Shown: positions 7,066-13,276 of the stretch, piece after piece
Position numbering within the stretch: position 1 is the first letter of the stretch
Layout of the letters: every line of letters begins with the position of its first letter
Source: Candidatus Aminicenantota bacterium
Lineage (GTDB): Bacteria; Acidobacteriota; Aminicenantia; Aminicenantales; Saccharicenantaceae
Length of the DNA stretch: 13,276 nucleotides
NCBI GenBank assembly: GCA_022867105.1
Contig: JALHVH010000319.1
Coordinates: 1-13,276, forward strand
Direction of reading: 5' to 3'
The notes under the pieces: generated by a model
Told to the model about the DNA's origin: nothing
What the model saw: only the letters and a program-made list of their open reading frames with translations
Database searches by the model: none
Translations under genes and position numbers: made by a program

Positions 7066-7069
7066 CCTC
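7066..7069 (-). promoter_or_regulatory. Ribosome binding site of tonB
   Basis: GAGG on the minus strand, seven bases before ATG 7058, in a leader of roughly 30 bases downstream of the tonB promoter. Confidence 0.6.
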
Positions 7070-7096
7070 ACGCTCCAAACTTTTTCACGTGCAAAC

Positions 7097-7125
7097 AGTA
7101 TAGATTAAAAAATCATTTTTGGCAA
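7097..7125 (-). promoter_or_regulatory. Sigma-70-type promoter of tonB-exbB-exbD
   Basis: On the minus strand TTGCCA (7120-7125) and TATACT (7097-7102) are exactly 17 bases apart, each five of six to consensus, in an AT-rich island of an otherwise GC-rich region. The predicted start is near 7090, about 30 bases before the tonB ATG. It lies entirely between secF and tonB, so tonB can be expressed apart from the sec genes. I see no clear Fur-type palindrome. Confidence 0.75.
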
Positions 7126-7132
7126 GGGAATT

Positions 7133-8074
7133 TTATCTTCGGAATCCTTTTTTTGTTTTGAAAAGTTTTTGCCAGAAAATGACCACTGGGCACGACAGAT
7201 AGACGGTCGAGTAGACGCCCTCGATCGTCCCTATGAGCATGATGAACGCAAAATCGTTGATGACCTCGCCGCCGAAGAAGTAGAGGGCCAGCAGGGTCAG
7301 GAAGACCGTGCCCGAGGTGATGATCGTCCGGCCCAGGCACTGGTTGAGGGAGAGGTTCATGATCTCCTCGAGGGACTCCTTGCGGTAGAGCTTCGAGTTC
7401 TCCCGGACCCGGTCGAAGATGACGATCGTGTCGTTGATCGAAAACCCGACGATGGTCAGGACCGCGGCGATGATGGGGAGGTTGATCTCGCGGTTGGTGA
7501 ACGAGAAGAGGCTCATGGTGATCAGGACGTCCTGGGTCAGGGTGAAGATGGCGGCGACCCCGTACTCGATCTTGAACCGGACGGCGATGTAGATGAGCAT
7601 CCCGATGAGGGCCCAGATTGTGGCCTGGGTGGCCTTCTTCCGCAGGTCCTTCCCGACCTGCGGGCCGACCGTCTCCCGGCTGACGACCGTGAGCTTGTCC
7701 GGCCCTCCGTTCCCCCGGAGGGCTTCGATGACCTTGTTGGCCAGCTGTTCGTGGGCTTCCATCTCCTGCTGCGCATCGGCCGCTCTAACGACCTGCATCG
7801 TTCGGATCTGATACTCATGACCTTTCTTGCCGGTCTCCTGGATGACGCTGCCGCCCAGGCCCGCATCCGCCAATTGCTTGCGGACCTGGCCTACCGGCGT
7901 GGGGTCCTTGAATTCGATCCGGATCAGAGTCCCGCCGCCGAAGTCGACACCTGGCTTCAGGCCGTGGAAGACGGTGACGTTCAAGACCCCGGCCAGGACG
8001 ATGACGGCCGACGCGGCCAGGGCCACGAACTTATACTTCATGAACTGGATGTGCGGTGTTTTGAAGAGTTCCAT
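7133..8074 (-). CDS. secF: Protein translocase subunit SecF
   Basis: SecF with SecD uses the proton gradient to pull preproteins through SecYEG on the periplasmic side. The 313-residue product has a first helix (about 14-35), the family motif GLKPGVDFGGGTLIRIEF (38-55), a small periplasmic domain, and then five helices. These include the signature IVGFSINDTIVIFDRVRENSK and SLNQCLGRTIITSGTVFL. Length and topology are normal. It begins one base after the secD stop, so the two are translationally linked. The stop lies just upstream of the tonB promoter; no clear intrinsic terminator separates them, so read-through into tonB is possible. Confidence 0.95.
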   Translation of the reverse strand: MELFKTPHIQFMKYKFVALAASAVIVLAGVLNVTVFHGLKPGVDFGGGTLIRIEFKDPTPVGQVRKQLADAGLGGSVIQETGKKGHEYQIRTMQVVRAADAQQEMEAHEQLANKVIEALRGNGGPDKLTVVSRETVGPQVGKDLRKKATQATIWALIGMLIYIAVRFKIEYGVAAIFTLTQDVLITMSLFSFTNREINLPIIAAVLTIVGFSINDTIVIFDRVRENSKLYRKESLEEIMNLSLNQCLGRTIITSGTVFLTLLALYFFGGEVINDFAFIMLIGTIEGVYSTVYLSCPVVIFWQKLFKTKKGFRR

Positions 8075-8075
8075 G

Positions 8076-9611
8076 TTAGATACTCAGCCTTTTTGCGGAC
8101 TTGGGGATGGTCACGTCGAAGATCAGGTGGGACACGAACACGGCCGTGAACATGTTGGCCAGGAGGCCGATGATCAGGGTCACGGCGTATCCCTTGATCG
8201 GGCCCGTTCCGAACTGGAACAGGAAGATGGCCGAAATGATCGTCGTCAGGTTGGAGTCGAAGATCGCGCTGAAGGCCCGGGAGAATCCGAGCTGGATCGC
8301 GCTCGGGACGTTCTTTCCGACGGCCCGCTCCTCCTTGATCCTCTCGAAGATCAGGACGTTGGCGTCGACGGCCATGCCGATGCTCAGGATGATGCCCGCG
8401 ATGCCGGGAAGGGTCAGGGTCGCTTTGAAGTAGCCGAGGCAGCCGAAAAGTATGACGATGTTGAGGATGAGGGCCGCGACCGCGTTCAGGCCCGAGAGCC
8501 TGTAGAAAAAGAGCATGAAGGTCATGACCAGCAGGATGGCGAAGAGCCCGGCCATGAGGCCCTGGCGGACGGAGTCGGCGCCGAGCGAGGGCCCGATCGT
8601 CCTTTCCTCGAGGTATCTGATCCCGGCCGGAAGCGCCCCCGCCTTGAGGACGACGACCAGGTCCTCGGCCTGCTCGACCGTGAACCGTCCCTGGATGATG
8701 CCGCTGTCGGAGATCCGGGCGTTGATGCTCGGAGCGGATTGGATCTTGCTGTCGAGGACGATGGCCAGCTGTTTGCCGATGTTCTCACCGGTGACCTTCT
8801 CGAAGCGCCTGGCCCCTTCGGAGTTCAGGGAGAATGAAACGGCGGGGCTGTTCCACTCGTCTACGGAGCGGCGGACCATGCGCAGGTCCTTGCCCGTGAC
8901 CGAGGCCACCCGGCTGATCAGGAAGAAACCGGCTTCACCCTTCTTGGGGTCGCCCTTGAGGACCTCCATGTCTTCCGGAGATTTGCCGCCGAATTCCTTG
9001 AGGAGGGTCTCCTCGTCCGGGGCCGGTCCGGCCTTGACCAGCTTCCACTCGAGGATGGCCGTGACCTTGATCAGGTCCTTGACCCGTTCCGGGTCGGTGA
9101 CCCCCGGGAGCTCGACAACGATCCTCTCCGAGCCCTGCCTCTGGATTAGGGGCTCGGCGACACCGAATTGGTCGATCCTATTGCGGATGGTCTCGACCGT
9201 CTGGTTGACGGCCTGGTCCTTGAGGGCCTTGGTGACCAGCGCCTTCATCGTGAATGTTAGCTTGTCTCCCGTGAAGGAGGTGTCCCAGTCCCTCGTGTAT
9301 TGATCGATGAGGTCCCTTGTTTTCCCCTCCTGGTCGGCGCTCGTCCCCATGAAAATGAACCGGCCGGGCCGGTCCTTGGTCGCCGTCTGGAACGTGATGG
9401 CGTTCTTCTTGAACAGCTCCTGGAAGCGGATGATCTCCTGGTCCGTTTCGACGTTGATGGCGTCCTCCGTGATGACCTGGAGGACCAGGTGGATGCCGCC
9501 TTTGAGGTCCAGGCCCAGCTTGATCTTGTCCTTGGGGGGATAGGCCAGGAAGATCGAAAGGCCCAGGACGGCCAACGTCAGAATGAGTTTCCACTGCAAT
9601 CCTTTTCTCAT
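8076..9611 (-). CDS. secD: Protein translocase subunit SecD
   Basis: SecD is the larger half of the SecDF motor. The 511-residue product has an N-terminal helix (about 8-24), the motif KLGLDLKGGIHLVLQV (31-46), and a large periplasmic region with IRNRIDQFGVAEPLIQRQG and RIVVELPGV. A C-terminal block of five helices includes SIGMAVDANVLIFERIKEE, the family's membrane Asp motif, and AFSAIFDSNLTTIISA. It is within the normal length of unfused SecD. The start ATG 9611 has AGAGG four bases upstream. secF follows after one base, and yajC precedes it by 69 bases, a stretch with GC-rich inverted repeats but no visible promoter. Confidence 0.96.
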   Translation of the reverse strand: MRKGLQWKLILTLAVLGLSIFLAYPPKDKIKLGLDLKGGIHLVLQVITEDAINVETDQEIIRFQELFKKNAITFQTATKDRPGRFIFMGTSADQEGKTRDLIDQYTRDWDTSFTGDKLTFTMKALVTKALKDQAVNQTVETIRNRIDQFGVAEPLIQRQGSERIVVELPGVTDPERVKDLIKVTAILEWKLVKAGPAPDEETLLKEFGGKSPEDMEVLKGDPKKGEAGFFLISRVASVTGKDLRMVRRSVDEWNSPAVSFSLNSEGARRFEKVTGENIGKQLAIVLDSKIQSAPSINARISDSGIIQGRFTVEQAEDLVVVLKAGALPAGIRYLEERTIGPSLGADSVRQGLMAGLFAILLVMTFMLFFYRLSGLNAVAALILNIVILFGCLGYFKATLTLPGIAGIILSIGMAVDANVLIFERIKEERAVGKNVPSAIQLGFSRAFSAIFDSNLTTIISAIFLFQFGTGPIKGYAVTLIIGLLANMFTAVFVSHLIFDVTIPKSAKRLSI

Positions 9612-9680
9612 GTTACCTCTGCTCTCGAGTGGTGTTTCCCCCGGTTGCGATGATGGATCGGCGGCCGAGCCGCCCGGCTC

Positions 9681-10022
9681 TTACCCGGCTTTGCCCGTTC
9701 CCTCGGCGCCCAGGACGGCTCCGACGGCGCTCTTGGTGATGTCGATCTTCACGTTGGCCGAAATTTTGAGCTCGATCCGGTCCGGCTGGACACCCATGAC
9801 CGTGCCGAAGATGCCGCCGGTGGTGATGATGCGATCGCCGGGCTTGAGATTATTCACCGTTTCCTGGTGCTTTTTCTGTTTCTTTCTCTGGGGCATTATG
9901 ATCAGCAGGTAAAAGATGGCGAAGACGGCCACGAACGGGAGAAGGGCCGTCAGCATGTTTCCCTTGGGGGCCGGTCCCGCCGCGCCCTGTTGGGCGGACA
10001 TGAAAAGGCTCATGAACATCAT
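9681..10022 (-). CDS. yajC: Preprotein translocase subunit YajC
   Basis: YajC is a small single-span inner-membrane protein that associates with SecDF. The 113-residue product has a short Ala/Gly-rich N-terminus, one helix (about 24-43) ending in IIMPQRKKQKKHQE, and the conserved cytoplasmic segment LKPGDRIITTGGIFGTVMGV followed by a small beta domain. ATG 10022 overlaps the tgt stop as ATGA, with GGAAG eight bases upstream. Further ATGs at 10019, 10013 and 10001 are alternatives that would only trim the N-terminus. Its place between tgt and secD is the classic arrangement. Confidence 0.93.
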   Translation of the reverse strand: MMFMSLFMSAQQGAAGPAPKGNMLTALLPFVAVFAIFYLLIIMPQRKKQKKHQETVNNLKPGDRIITTGGIFGTVMGVQPDRIELKISANVKIDITKSAVGAVLGAEGTGKAG

Positions 10023-11122
10023 TTTATTATCTTCCTTTTTAAAAGATCGAAAGAGTTTAATGAAATAGCTTGCCTGATTTGACTGAAAATGTCAAGATAA
10101 TAGTGGAGATTGTGGATCGTGTTGAGGACAGCGGACGCGATCTCGCCGCGTTCGAAAAGGTGGCGGAGGTAGGCCCGGCTGAAATTCCGGCACGTGTAGC
10201 AGGAACAGGCCTCGTCCAGGGGCCTCCGGTCCTCGGCGTACTTGACGTTCTTGATGGACATCCTCCCTCGGCTGGTGAAGAGCGACCCGTTCCGGGCGTT
10301 TCGCGTCGGGAGGACGCAATCGAAGAGGTCCACCCCCCGGTCGACAGCCTCCAGGATGTCCTCGACGTACCCAACGCCCATGAGGTAACGGGGCTTGTCC
10401 TCAGGCAGGAGGGCGCCGCCCTTTTCGAGGACCTCAAAGAGCTGGGACTTGGGTTCGCCCAGGCCGAGGCCTCCAAACGCGTAGCCGTCGAAGTCCATCT
10501 CCAGGAGGTCGGAGATGCATTTTTCCCGCTGGTCCCAAAACACCCCTCCCTGACTGATCCCCCACAGGTGCTGGGAAGACTCCTGGGTGTCGAAGTGTCG
10601 CTTGGCGCGGGACGCCCAGCGCGTCGTCCGGCCCACGGCTTCCTTCATCGTATCCATGGTTGCGGGGTAGGATGGAAACGTGTCCAAGCACATCATGACG
10701 TCCGTCCCCATCTTCCTCTGGATGTCCACGACGTCCTCCGGGGTCAGGAAGATCTTCGTTCCGTCGAGGTGAGAAGAGAACCGGACCCCGTCCTCCCCGA
10801 CCTTAACGAGGGGGGAGAGACTGTAGATCTGGAAGCCGCCGCTGTCTGAGAGGATGGGTTTTTGCCAGGAGATGAAGGAGTGGACGCCGCCAAGCCTCCG
10901 GATAGCATCCGCCCCCGGCCGGAGGGAGAGGTGGTACGAGTTGACGAGGATGATCCTGGCACCCATCCCCTCGAGGACATCGTGGGTCAGTCCCTTGACC
11001 GTGCCCTGGCTGGCCACGGGCATGAAGGCCGGCGTCTCCACCGTCCCGTGGGCGGTCGCGAGGAGTCCCGTCCTGGCTGAGGAGCCCGCGGCGCGGGCGG
11101 TGACCTTGAACGATTTCGTCAT
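10019..11122 (-). CDS. tgt: tRNA-guanine transglycosylase (queuine tRNA-ribosyltransferase)
   Basis: Tgt swaps guanine-34 for preQ1 in the anticodons of Tyr, His, Asp and Asn tRNAs, the base-exchange step of queuosine synthesis. The 367-residue product has the catalytic SDSGGFQ (Asp93), the preQ1-contact segment GISQGG (Gln191) and GGLGLGE, the nucleophile region DLFDCVLPTRNARNG (Asp268), and zinc ligands Cys306, Cys308, Cys311 and His337. The segment usually read as DEC-x-PYPA is LDTFPSYPA here: the Asp147 base contact is kept, but the neighbouring Glu-Cys is Thr-Phe. ATG 11122 overlaps the stop of the upstream GTPase gene as ATGA. yajC-secD-secF follow. No queA is seen in the window. Confidence 0.95.
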   Translation of the reverse strand: MTKSFKVTARAAGSSARTGLLATAHGTVETPAFMPVASQGTVKGLTHDVLEGMGARIILVNSYHLSLRPGADAIRRLGGVHSFISWQKPILSDSGGFQIYSLSPLVKVGEDGVRFSSHLDGTKIFLTPEDVVDIQRKMGTDVMMCLDTFPSYPATMDTMKEAVGRTTRWASRAKRHFDTQESSQHLWGISQGGVFWDQREKCISDLLEMDFDGYAFGGLGLGEPKSQLFEVLEKGGALLPEDKPRYLMGVGYVEDILEAVDRGVDLFDCVLPTRNARNGSLFTSRGRMSIKNVKYAEDRRPLDEACSCYTCRNFSRAYLRHLFERGEIASAVLNTIHNLHYYLDIFSQIRQAISLNSFDLLKRKIIK

Positions 11123-12192
11123 TGGGCGAATCGGAAATAGATGACGTCCCCGTCCCGGACGACGTAGTCCTTTCCCTCGAGCCGGATGGCCCCGGCGTCC
11201 CTGGCCTTCTGGAGCGAGCCGAGCCGGAGGACCTCCTCGCAGGGCACCACTTCGGCCCGGATGAAACCCTTCTCGATGTCGGAATGGATGGCCCCGGCCG
11301 CTTTCACGGCTGTCGAGCCCCGATGCACCGTCCAGGCGCGGACCTCCTCCTTTCCGATCGTGAAGAACGTCAGCACCTCAAGGAAACTGGGGACCTTCCG
11401 GAAGAACCCGGCGGCGCTCGGCTCCTTGATCCCGTAGCCGGACATGAAGAGCTCCTTCTCTTCCTCCCCGAGCTCCTGGATCTCGCTCTCGATCCGGCCG
11501 CAGAAAGCAAGGGTCGGAGCGGCCTTTGTCCCCAGACCGAAGAGCTCCCCGGGGGCCTCCAGCCGGGCGGCGTCCGTTTCGTCCAGGTTGATCATGTTGA
11601 GGAGCGGTTTCTGACTCAGGAAGGCGAAGCTTCGCAGGGACTTCTCTTCGGCGGGGGAGAGAGGAACGTCGCGGACCCCTTTCCCTTCTTCCAGAAAAGG
11701 GCGAAGCCTTTCCAGGACGTCTTTTTCCTTTTCGCCTTCCGGGTCCTTCATCTTCTTCAGGTCCCTTCCGAGTTTTTCGATCCGGGCGTTGACCATGACG
11801 AGGTCGGAGAGGACAAGCTCTTCTTCCATGACGCGGATGTCGTCCGCCGGGCTGATCTTCCCCCTGGGGTGGGGGACCCGCTCGTCGCGGAACCCCCGGA
11901 CGACGTGAACGAGGCCGTCGGCCCTGTGGAGGTGGCCGAGGTAGGCGCTGTTCTTGACGTCACCGTAGGAGATCCCCACGAGGTCTGTGATGTCCACGGG
12001 GGTCGCGACTTTCTTTTTATCGGGGTGGAGGGCTGACAGCCCGTCCAACCGGGGTTCGGGCAGGGGGCATGTCCGGACGTTGGGCTCCTTCTTTCCGTCC
12101 GTGTAGTCCTTGACCACGATCCCGGCCCCGGTAAGCATGTTGAACAGGGTCGTCTTCCCCGTCCTCGGGTAGCCGAAAAGGATGATGTTCAC
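11119..12192 (-). CDS. YchF/OLA1-family P-loop NTPase with altered G motifs
   Basis: The C-terminal 85 residues match the YchF TGS-like domain closely: LEVLTFFTIGKEEVRAWTVH, AAGAIHSDIEKGFIRAEVV and IRLEGKDYVVRDGDVIYFRF. The N-terminal NTPase domain diverges. G1 is GYPRTGKTTLFN (7-18) rather than G-x-PNVGKSTLFN. The G3 region reads DITDLVGIS (67-75) where YchF has DIAGLVKGAS, so the conserved Gly is lost. The nucleotide-specificity motif NLDE (202-205) is kept. An alpha-helical segment lies at about 110-185. At 357 residues it is close to normal YchF length. I chose GTG 12192 because the P-loop begins a few residues later; the open frame extends to 12552 only through the repeat element. YchF proteins are ribosome-associated ATPases; this looks like a divergent paralogue, and its function is unknown. 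Confidence 0.85.
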   Translation of the reverse strand: MNIILFGYPRTGKTTLFNMLTGAGIVVKDYTDGKKEPNVRTCPLPEPRLDGLSALHPDKKKVATPVDITDLVGISYGDVKNSAYLGHLHRADGLVHVVRGFRDERVPHPRGKISPADDIRVMEEELVLSDLVMVNARIEKLGRDLKKMKDPEGEKEKDVLERLRPFLEEGKGVRDVPLSPAEEKSLRSFAFLSQKPLLNMINLDETDAARLEAPGELFGLGTKAAPTLAFCGRIESEIQELGEEEKELFMSGYGIKEPSAAGFFRKVPSFLEVLTFFTIGKEEVRAWTVHRGSTAVKAAGAIHSDIEKGFIRAEVVPCEEVLRLGSLQKARDAGAIRLEGKDYVVRDGDVIYFRFAQ

Positions 12193-12198
12193 GGCCTT

Positions 12199-12227
12199 AG
12201 TAAAGCCCGAAACCCATTTTGTGTCAA
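12199..12227 (-). promoter_or_regulatory. Promoter of the ychF-like-tgt-yajC-secDF operon
   Basis: On the minus strand TTGACA (12222-12227, full consensus) and TTTACT (12199-12204, four of six) are exactly 17 bases apart. Seven bases after the -10 box is the G of the GTG start at 12192, so the predicted transcript has no leader. It lies outside the repeat element, about 80 bases downstream of its edge. Confidence 0.55.
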
Positions 12228-12298
12228 GAAGATGAAACTTTGCCGGAAATTCGGTTCTCTTCCATTTAGTATGGGCCGGGTCAATAGCTTGGACAGGA

Positions 12299-12307
12299 CA
12301 ACCCTCG
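12299..12307. repeat. Possible degraded 9-bp target duplication, element copy B
   Basis: Read on the minus strand this flank is CGAGGGTTG; the other flank (12520-12528) is CGAAGGCCG. Six of nine positions match and all three differences are transitions. This is suggestive only, and the outer flank also lies in a GC-rich hairpin (12519-12536). Confidence 0.3.
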
Positions 12308-12519
12308 CTCCGCATTTTCTTTCGTGCGAGAAGGAATTCTAGGCTCGGGGCGCGCCCTCCGTCGGCCGCGGCCTGTCCCGGCGAGCCAGGCCGCTTCGGC
12401 TCCGGGCTCCGCTCTCCTCTCCCTGCGGTCGAGGACCCGTGCCCGCTCCGCCCTGCGACGACCTCCTCCGGGCATCGCCCCTGCGCCATTGCCCAAAACA
12501 CACGAAAAAAAATGCGTCG
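12308..12519 (-). mobile_element. MITE-like inverted-repeat element, copy B
   Basis: This is the second copy of the element at 2633-2843, 212 bp, in the opposite genome orientation. Its ends are inverted repeats matching at 17 of 21 positions: on the minus strand the left end begins CGACGCATTTTTTTTCG, and the reverse complement of the right end begins CTCCGCATTTTCTTTCG. The core differs from copy A at four of 151 positions, and one extra base accounts for the length difference. The ends differ from copy A much more than the core does, yet remain complementary to each other. The element fills most of the 450-bp gap between the ychF-like gene and lepB. The rest of the gap holds the two divergent promoters and a small GC-rich hairpin, and no gene. 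Confidence 0.75.
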
Positions 12520-12588
12520 CGGCCTTCGACGGCCGCTTCGGCCCCAGCCCACGCCAAACGTAAGAGAACCGAAAATTCAGATCTTGAC

Positions 12589-12617
12589 TTGATGAATATC
12601 CGGAATTGGGCTATATT
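12589..12617 (+). promoter_or_regulatory. Sigma-70-type promoter of lepB
   Basis: TTGATG (12589-12594) and TATATT (12612-12617) are exactly 17 bases apart, four and five of six to consensus. The predicted start is near 12624, giving a leader of about 19 bases with GGAA four bases before the lepB ATG. Confidence 0.7.
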
Positions 12618-12642
12618 AGCGCTTCGTCCGATACGGAACATC

Positions 12643-13276
12643 ATGGGCAAAAAAGAAAAGAAGCGGGAAAAGGGCGTCTTCAGGGAGTACTTCGAGCTCA
12701 TTGCTGAAACGGCCGTTTTCGTTTTCTTCGTGATGACCTTTGTCGTCCAGGCGTTCCAAATCCCCACCGGGTCCATGGAGCCAACCCTCCTCATCGGCGA
12801 CTTCCTTCTCGTCAATAAACTGGCCTATACCCGGCCGGCCTTTCCCTTCGAGGCCAGGGTCCTCCCGGGGAAGAAGATCGAAAGAAAGGACATCGTCGTC
12901 TTCAAGTATCCCCGGGAGCTCAACAAGGACTTCGTCAAACGGGTCATCGCCCTGGAGGGGGAGAGGATCGAGATCCGGGACAAGCAGGTCTTCATCAACG
13001 ATGAGCCCCTATCCGAACTCTACAAGGTCCACAGCGACAGCCAGGTCTACTCCAAGAACGATTCCTATCACTACGACGACCTCATCCGCGACAACTTCGG
13101 GCCCGTGATCGTTCCGCCGGGCCACGCCTTCGTCATGGGCGACAACCGGGACAACAGCGCGGACAGCCGCTACTGGAGCTTCCTCCCCCTGGACAACATC
13201 AAGGGGCGGCCGTGGGTGATCTACTTCTCCTACAAGGCCGAGCGGGATGCCTGGCAGAAGACGGGCCTCCAGGACA
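12643..13276 (+). CDS. lepB: Signal peptidase I (3' end beyond window)
   Basis: LepB is the membrane-anchored Ser-Lys protease that removes signal peptides from exported proteins. The visible 211 residues contain a basic N-terminus, one membrane helix (about 18-38), box B IPTGSMEPTLLIGDFLLVNK with the nucleophile Ser44, box C KDIVVFKYP, box D DFVKRVIALEGE with the general base Lys99, and box E PPGHAFVMGDNRDNSADSRYWS (158-179). All catalytic boxes are intact. The frame is still open at the window end, but after box E only a short tail is expected. A single N-terminal helix resembles the compact bacterial type rather than the two-helix E. coli form. It is divergent from the tgt-sec operon and has its own promoter; its role fits with the neighbouring Sec genes. 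Confidence 0.96.
   Translation, partial: MGKKEKKREKGVFREYFELIAETAVFVFFVMTFVVQAFQIPTGSMEPTLLIGDFLLVNKLAYTRPAFPFEARVLPGKKIERKDIVVFKYPRELNKDFVKRVIALEGERIEIRDKQVFINDEPLSELYKVHSDSQVYSKNDSYHYDDLIRDNFGPVIVPPGHAFVMGDNRDNSADSRYWSFLPLDNIKGRPWVIYFSYKAERDAWQKTGLQD

Noticed and set aside
12519..12536. GC-rich hairpin next to the T-run of copy B as a minus-strand terminator
   Set aside because: Six bases separate the stem from the T-run, and no minus-strand gene in the window would be terminated there, since lepB reads away from it. It also overlaps the weak direct repeat.
12193..12552. N-terminal extension of the YchF-like gene to 12552
   Set aside because: The extra 120 residues are mostly repeat-element sequence. 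The P-loop lies right after GTG 12192, as in the family, and the promoter lies inside the extension.
1..13276. CRISPR array, tRNA or rRNA gene, riboswitch, phage or defence genes
   Set aside because: I found no regularly spaced repeats, no tRNA cloverleaf pattern and no such protein families by eye. Apart from the two element copies the window is an ordinary housekeeping region.

Overview
The window comes from a GC-rich Gram-negative bacterium. It carries a TonB-ExbB-ExbD energiser, SecDF-YajC, an RseP-type site-2 protease, and the MEP isoprenoid genes dxr and ispG. The TonB, with a run of 12 prolines and a Gly-Gly-Val-x repeat, and the general gene style suggest an Acidobacteriota- or Aminicenantota-like lineage. 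That placement is an inference with low to moderate confidence, because no rRNA or marker tree can be run here.

Layout, left to right. On the + strand, positions 1-2600 hold the end of cdsA, then dxr and rseP, nearly without gaps: phospholipid precursor synthesis, isoprenoid synthesis and intramembrane proteolysis. Positions 2601-2895 are intergenic and almost filled by a 211-bp element with inverted ends. A second + strand unit, ispG-larE (2896-4895), has overlapping stop and start codons. A convergent gap (4896-5085) carries a strong intrinsic terminator for the opposite strand. From there to 12192 everything reads on the minus strand. In transcription order it is a YchF-like GTPase gene, tgt, yajC, secD and secF, then, behind its own near-consensus promoter, tonB, exbB and exbD. 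A 450-bp divergent gap (12193-12642) holds the second copy of the element and the two divergent promoters. lepB starts at 12643 on the + strand and runs off the window.

Most genes are housekeeping envelope and export functions. LepB, SecDF and YajC act in protein export. RseP acts in intramembrane cleavage. TonB-ExbBD powers outer-membrane transport. Tgt makes queuosine tRNA and shares the classic tgt-yajC-secDF block.

The least ordinary item is the repeat family. Two copies of 211 and 212 bp have a core about 97% identical (147 of 151), 21-bp imperfect terminal inverted repeats, and no transposase. Copy A is bounded by a perfect 9-bp direct repeat. Both copies lie upstream of a gene, in the same orientation relative to it. 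Their ends have diverged between copies while staying complementary within each copy. I read this as a non-autonomous MITE-like element, with a structured RNA or DNA role as the alternative. Secondary points of interest are a YchF paralogue with altered GTPase motifs whose promoter predicts a leaderless mRNA, and a larE gene paired with ispG.
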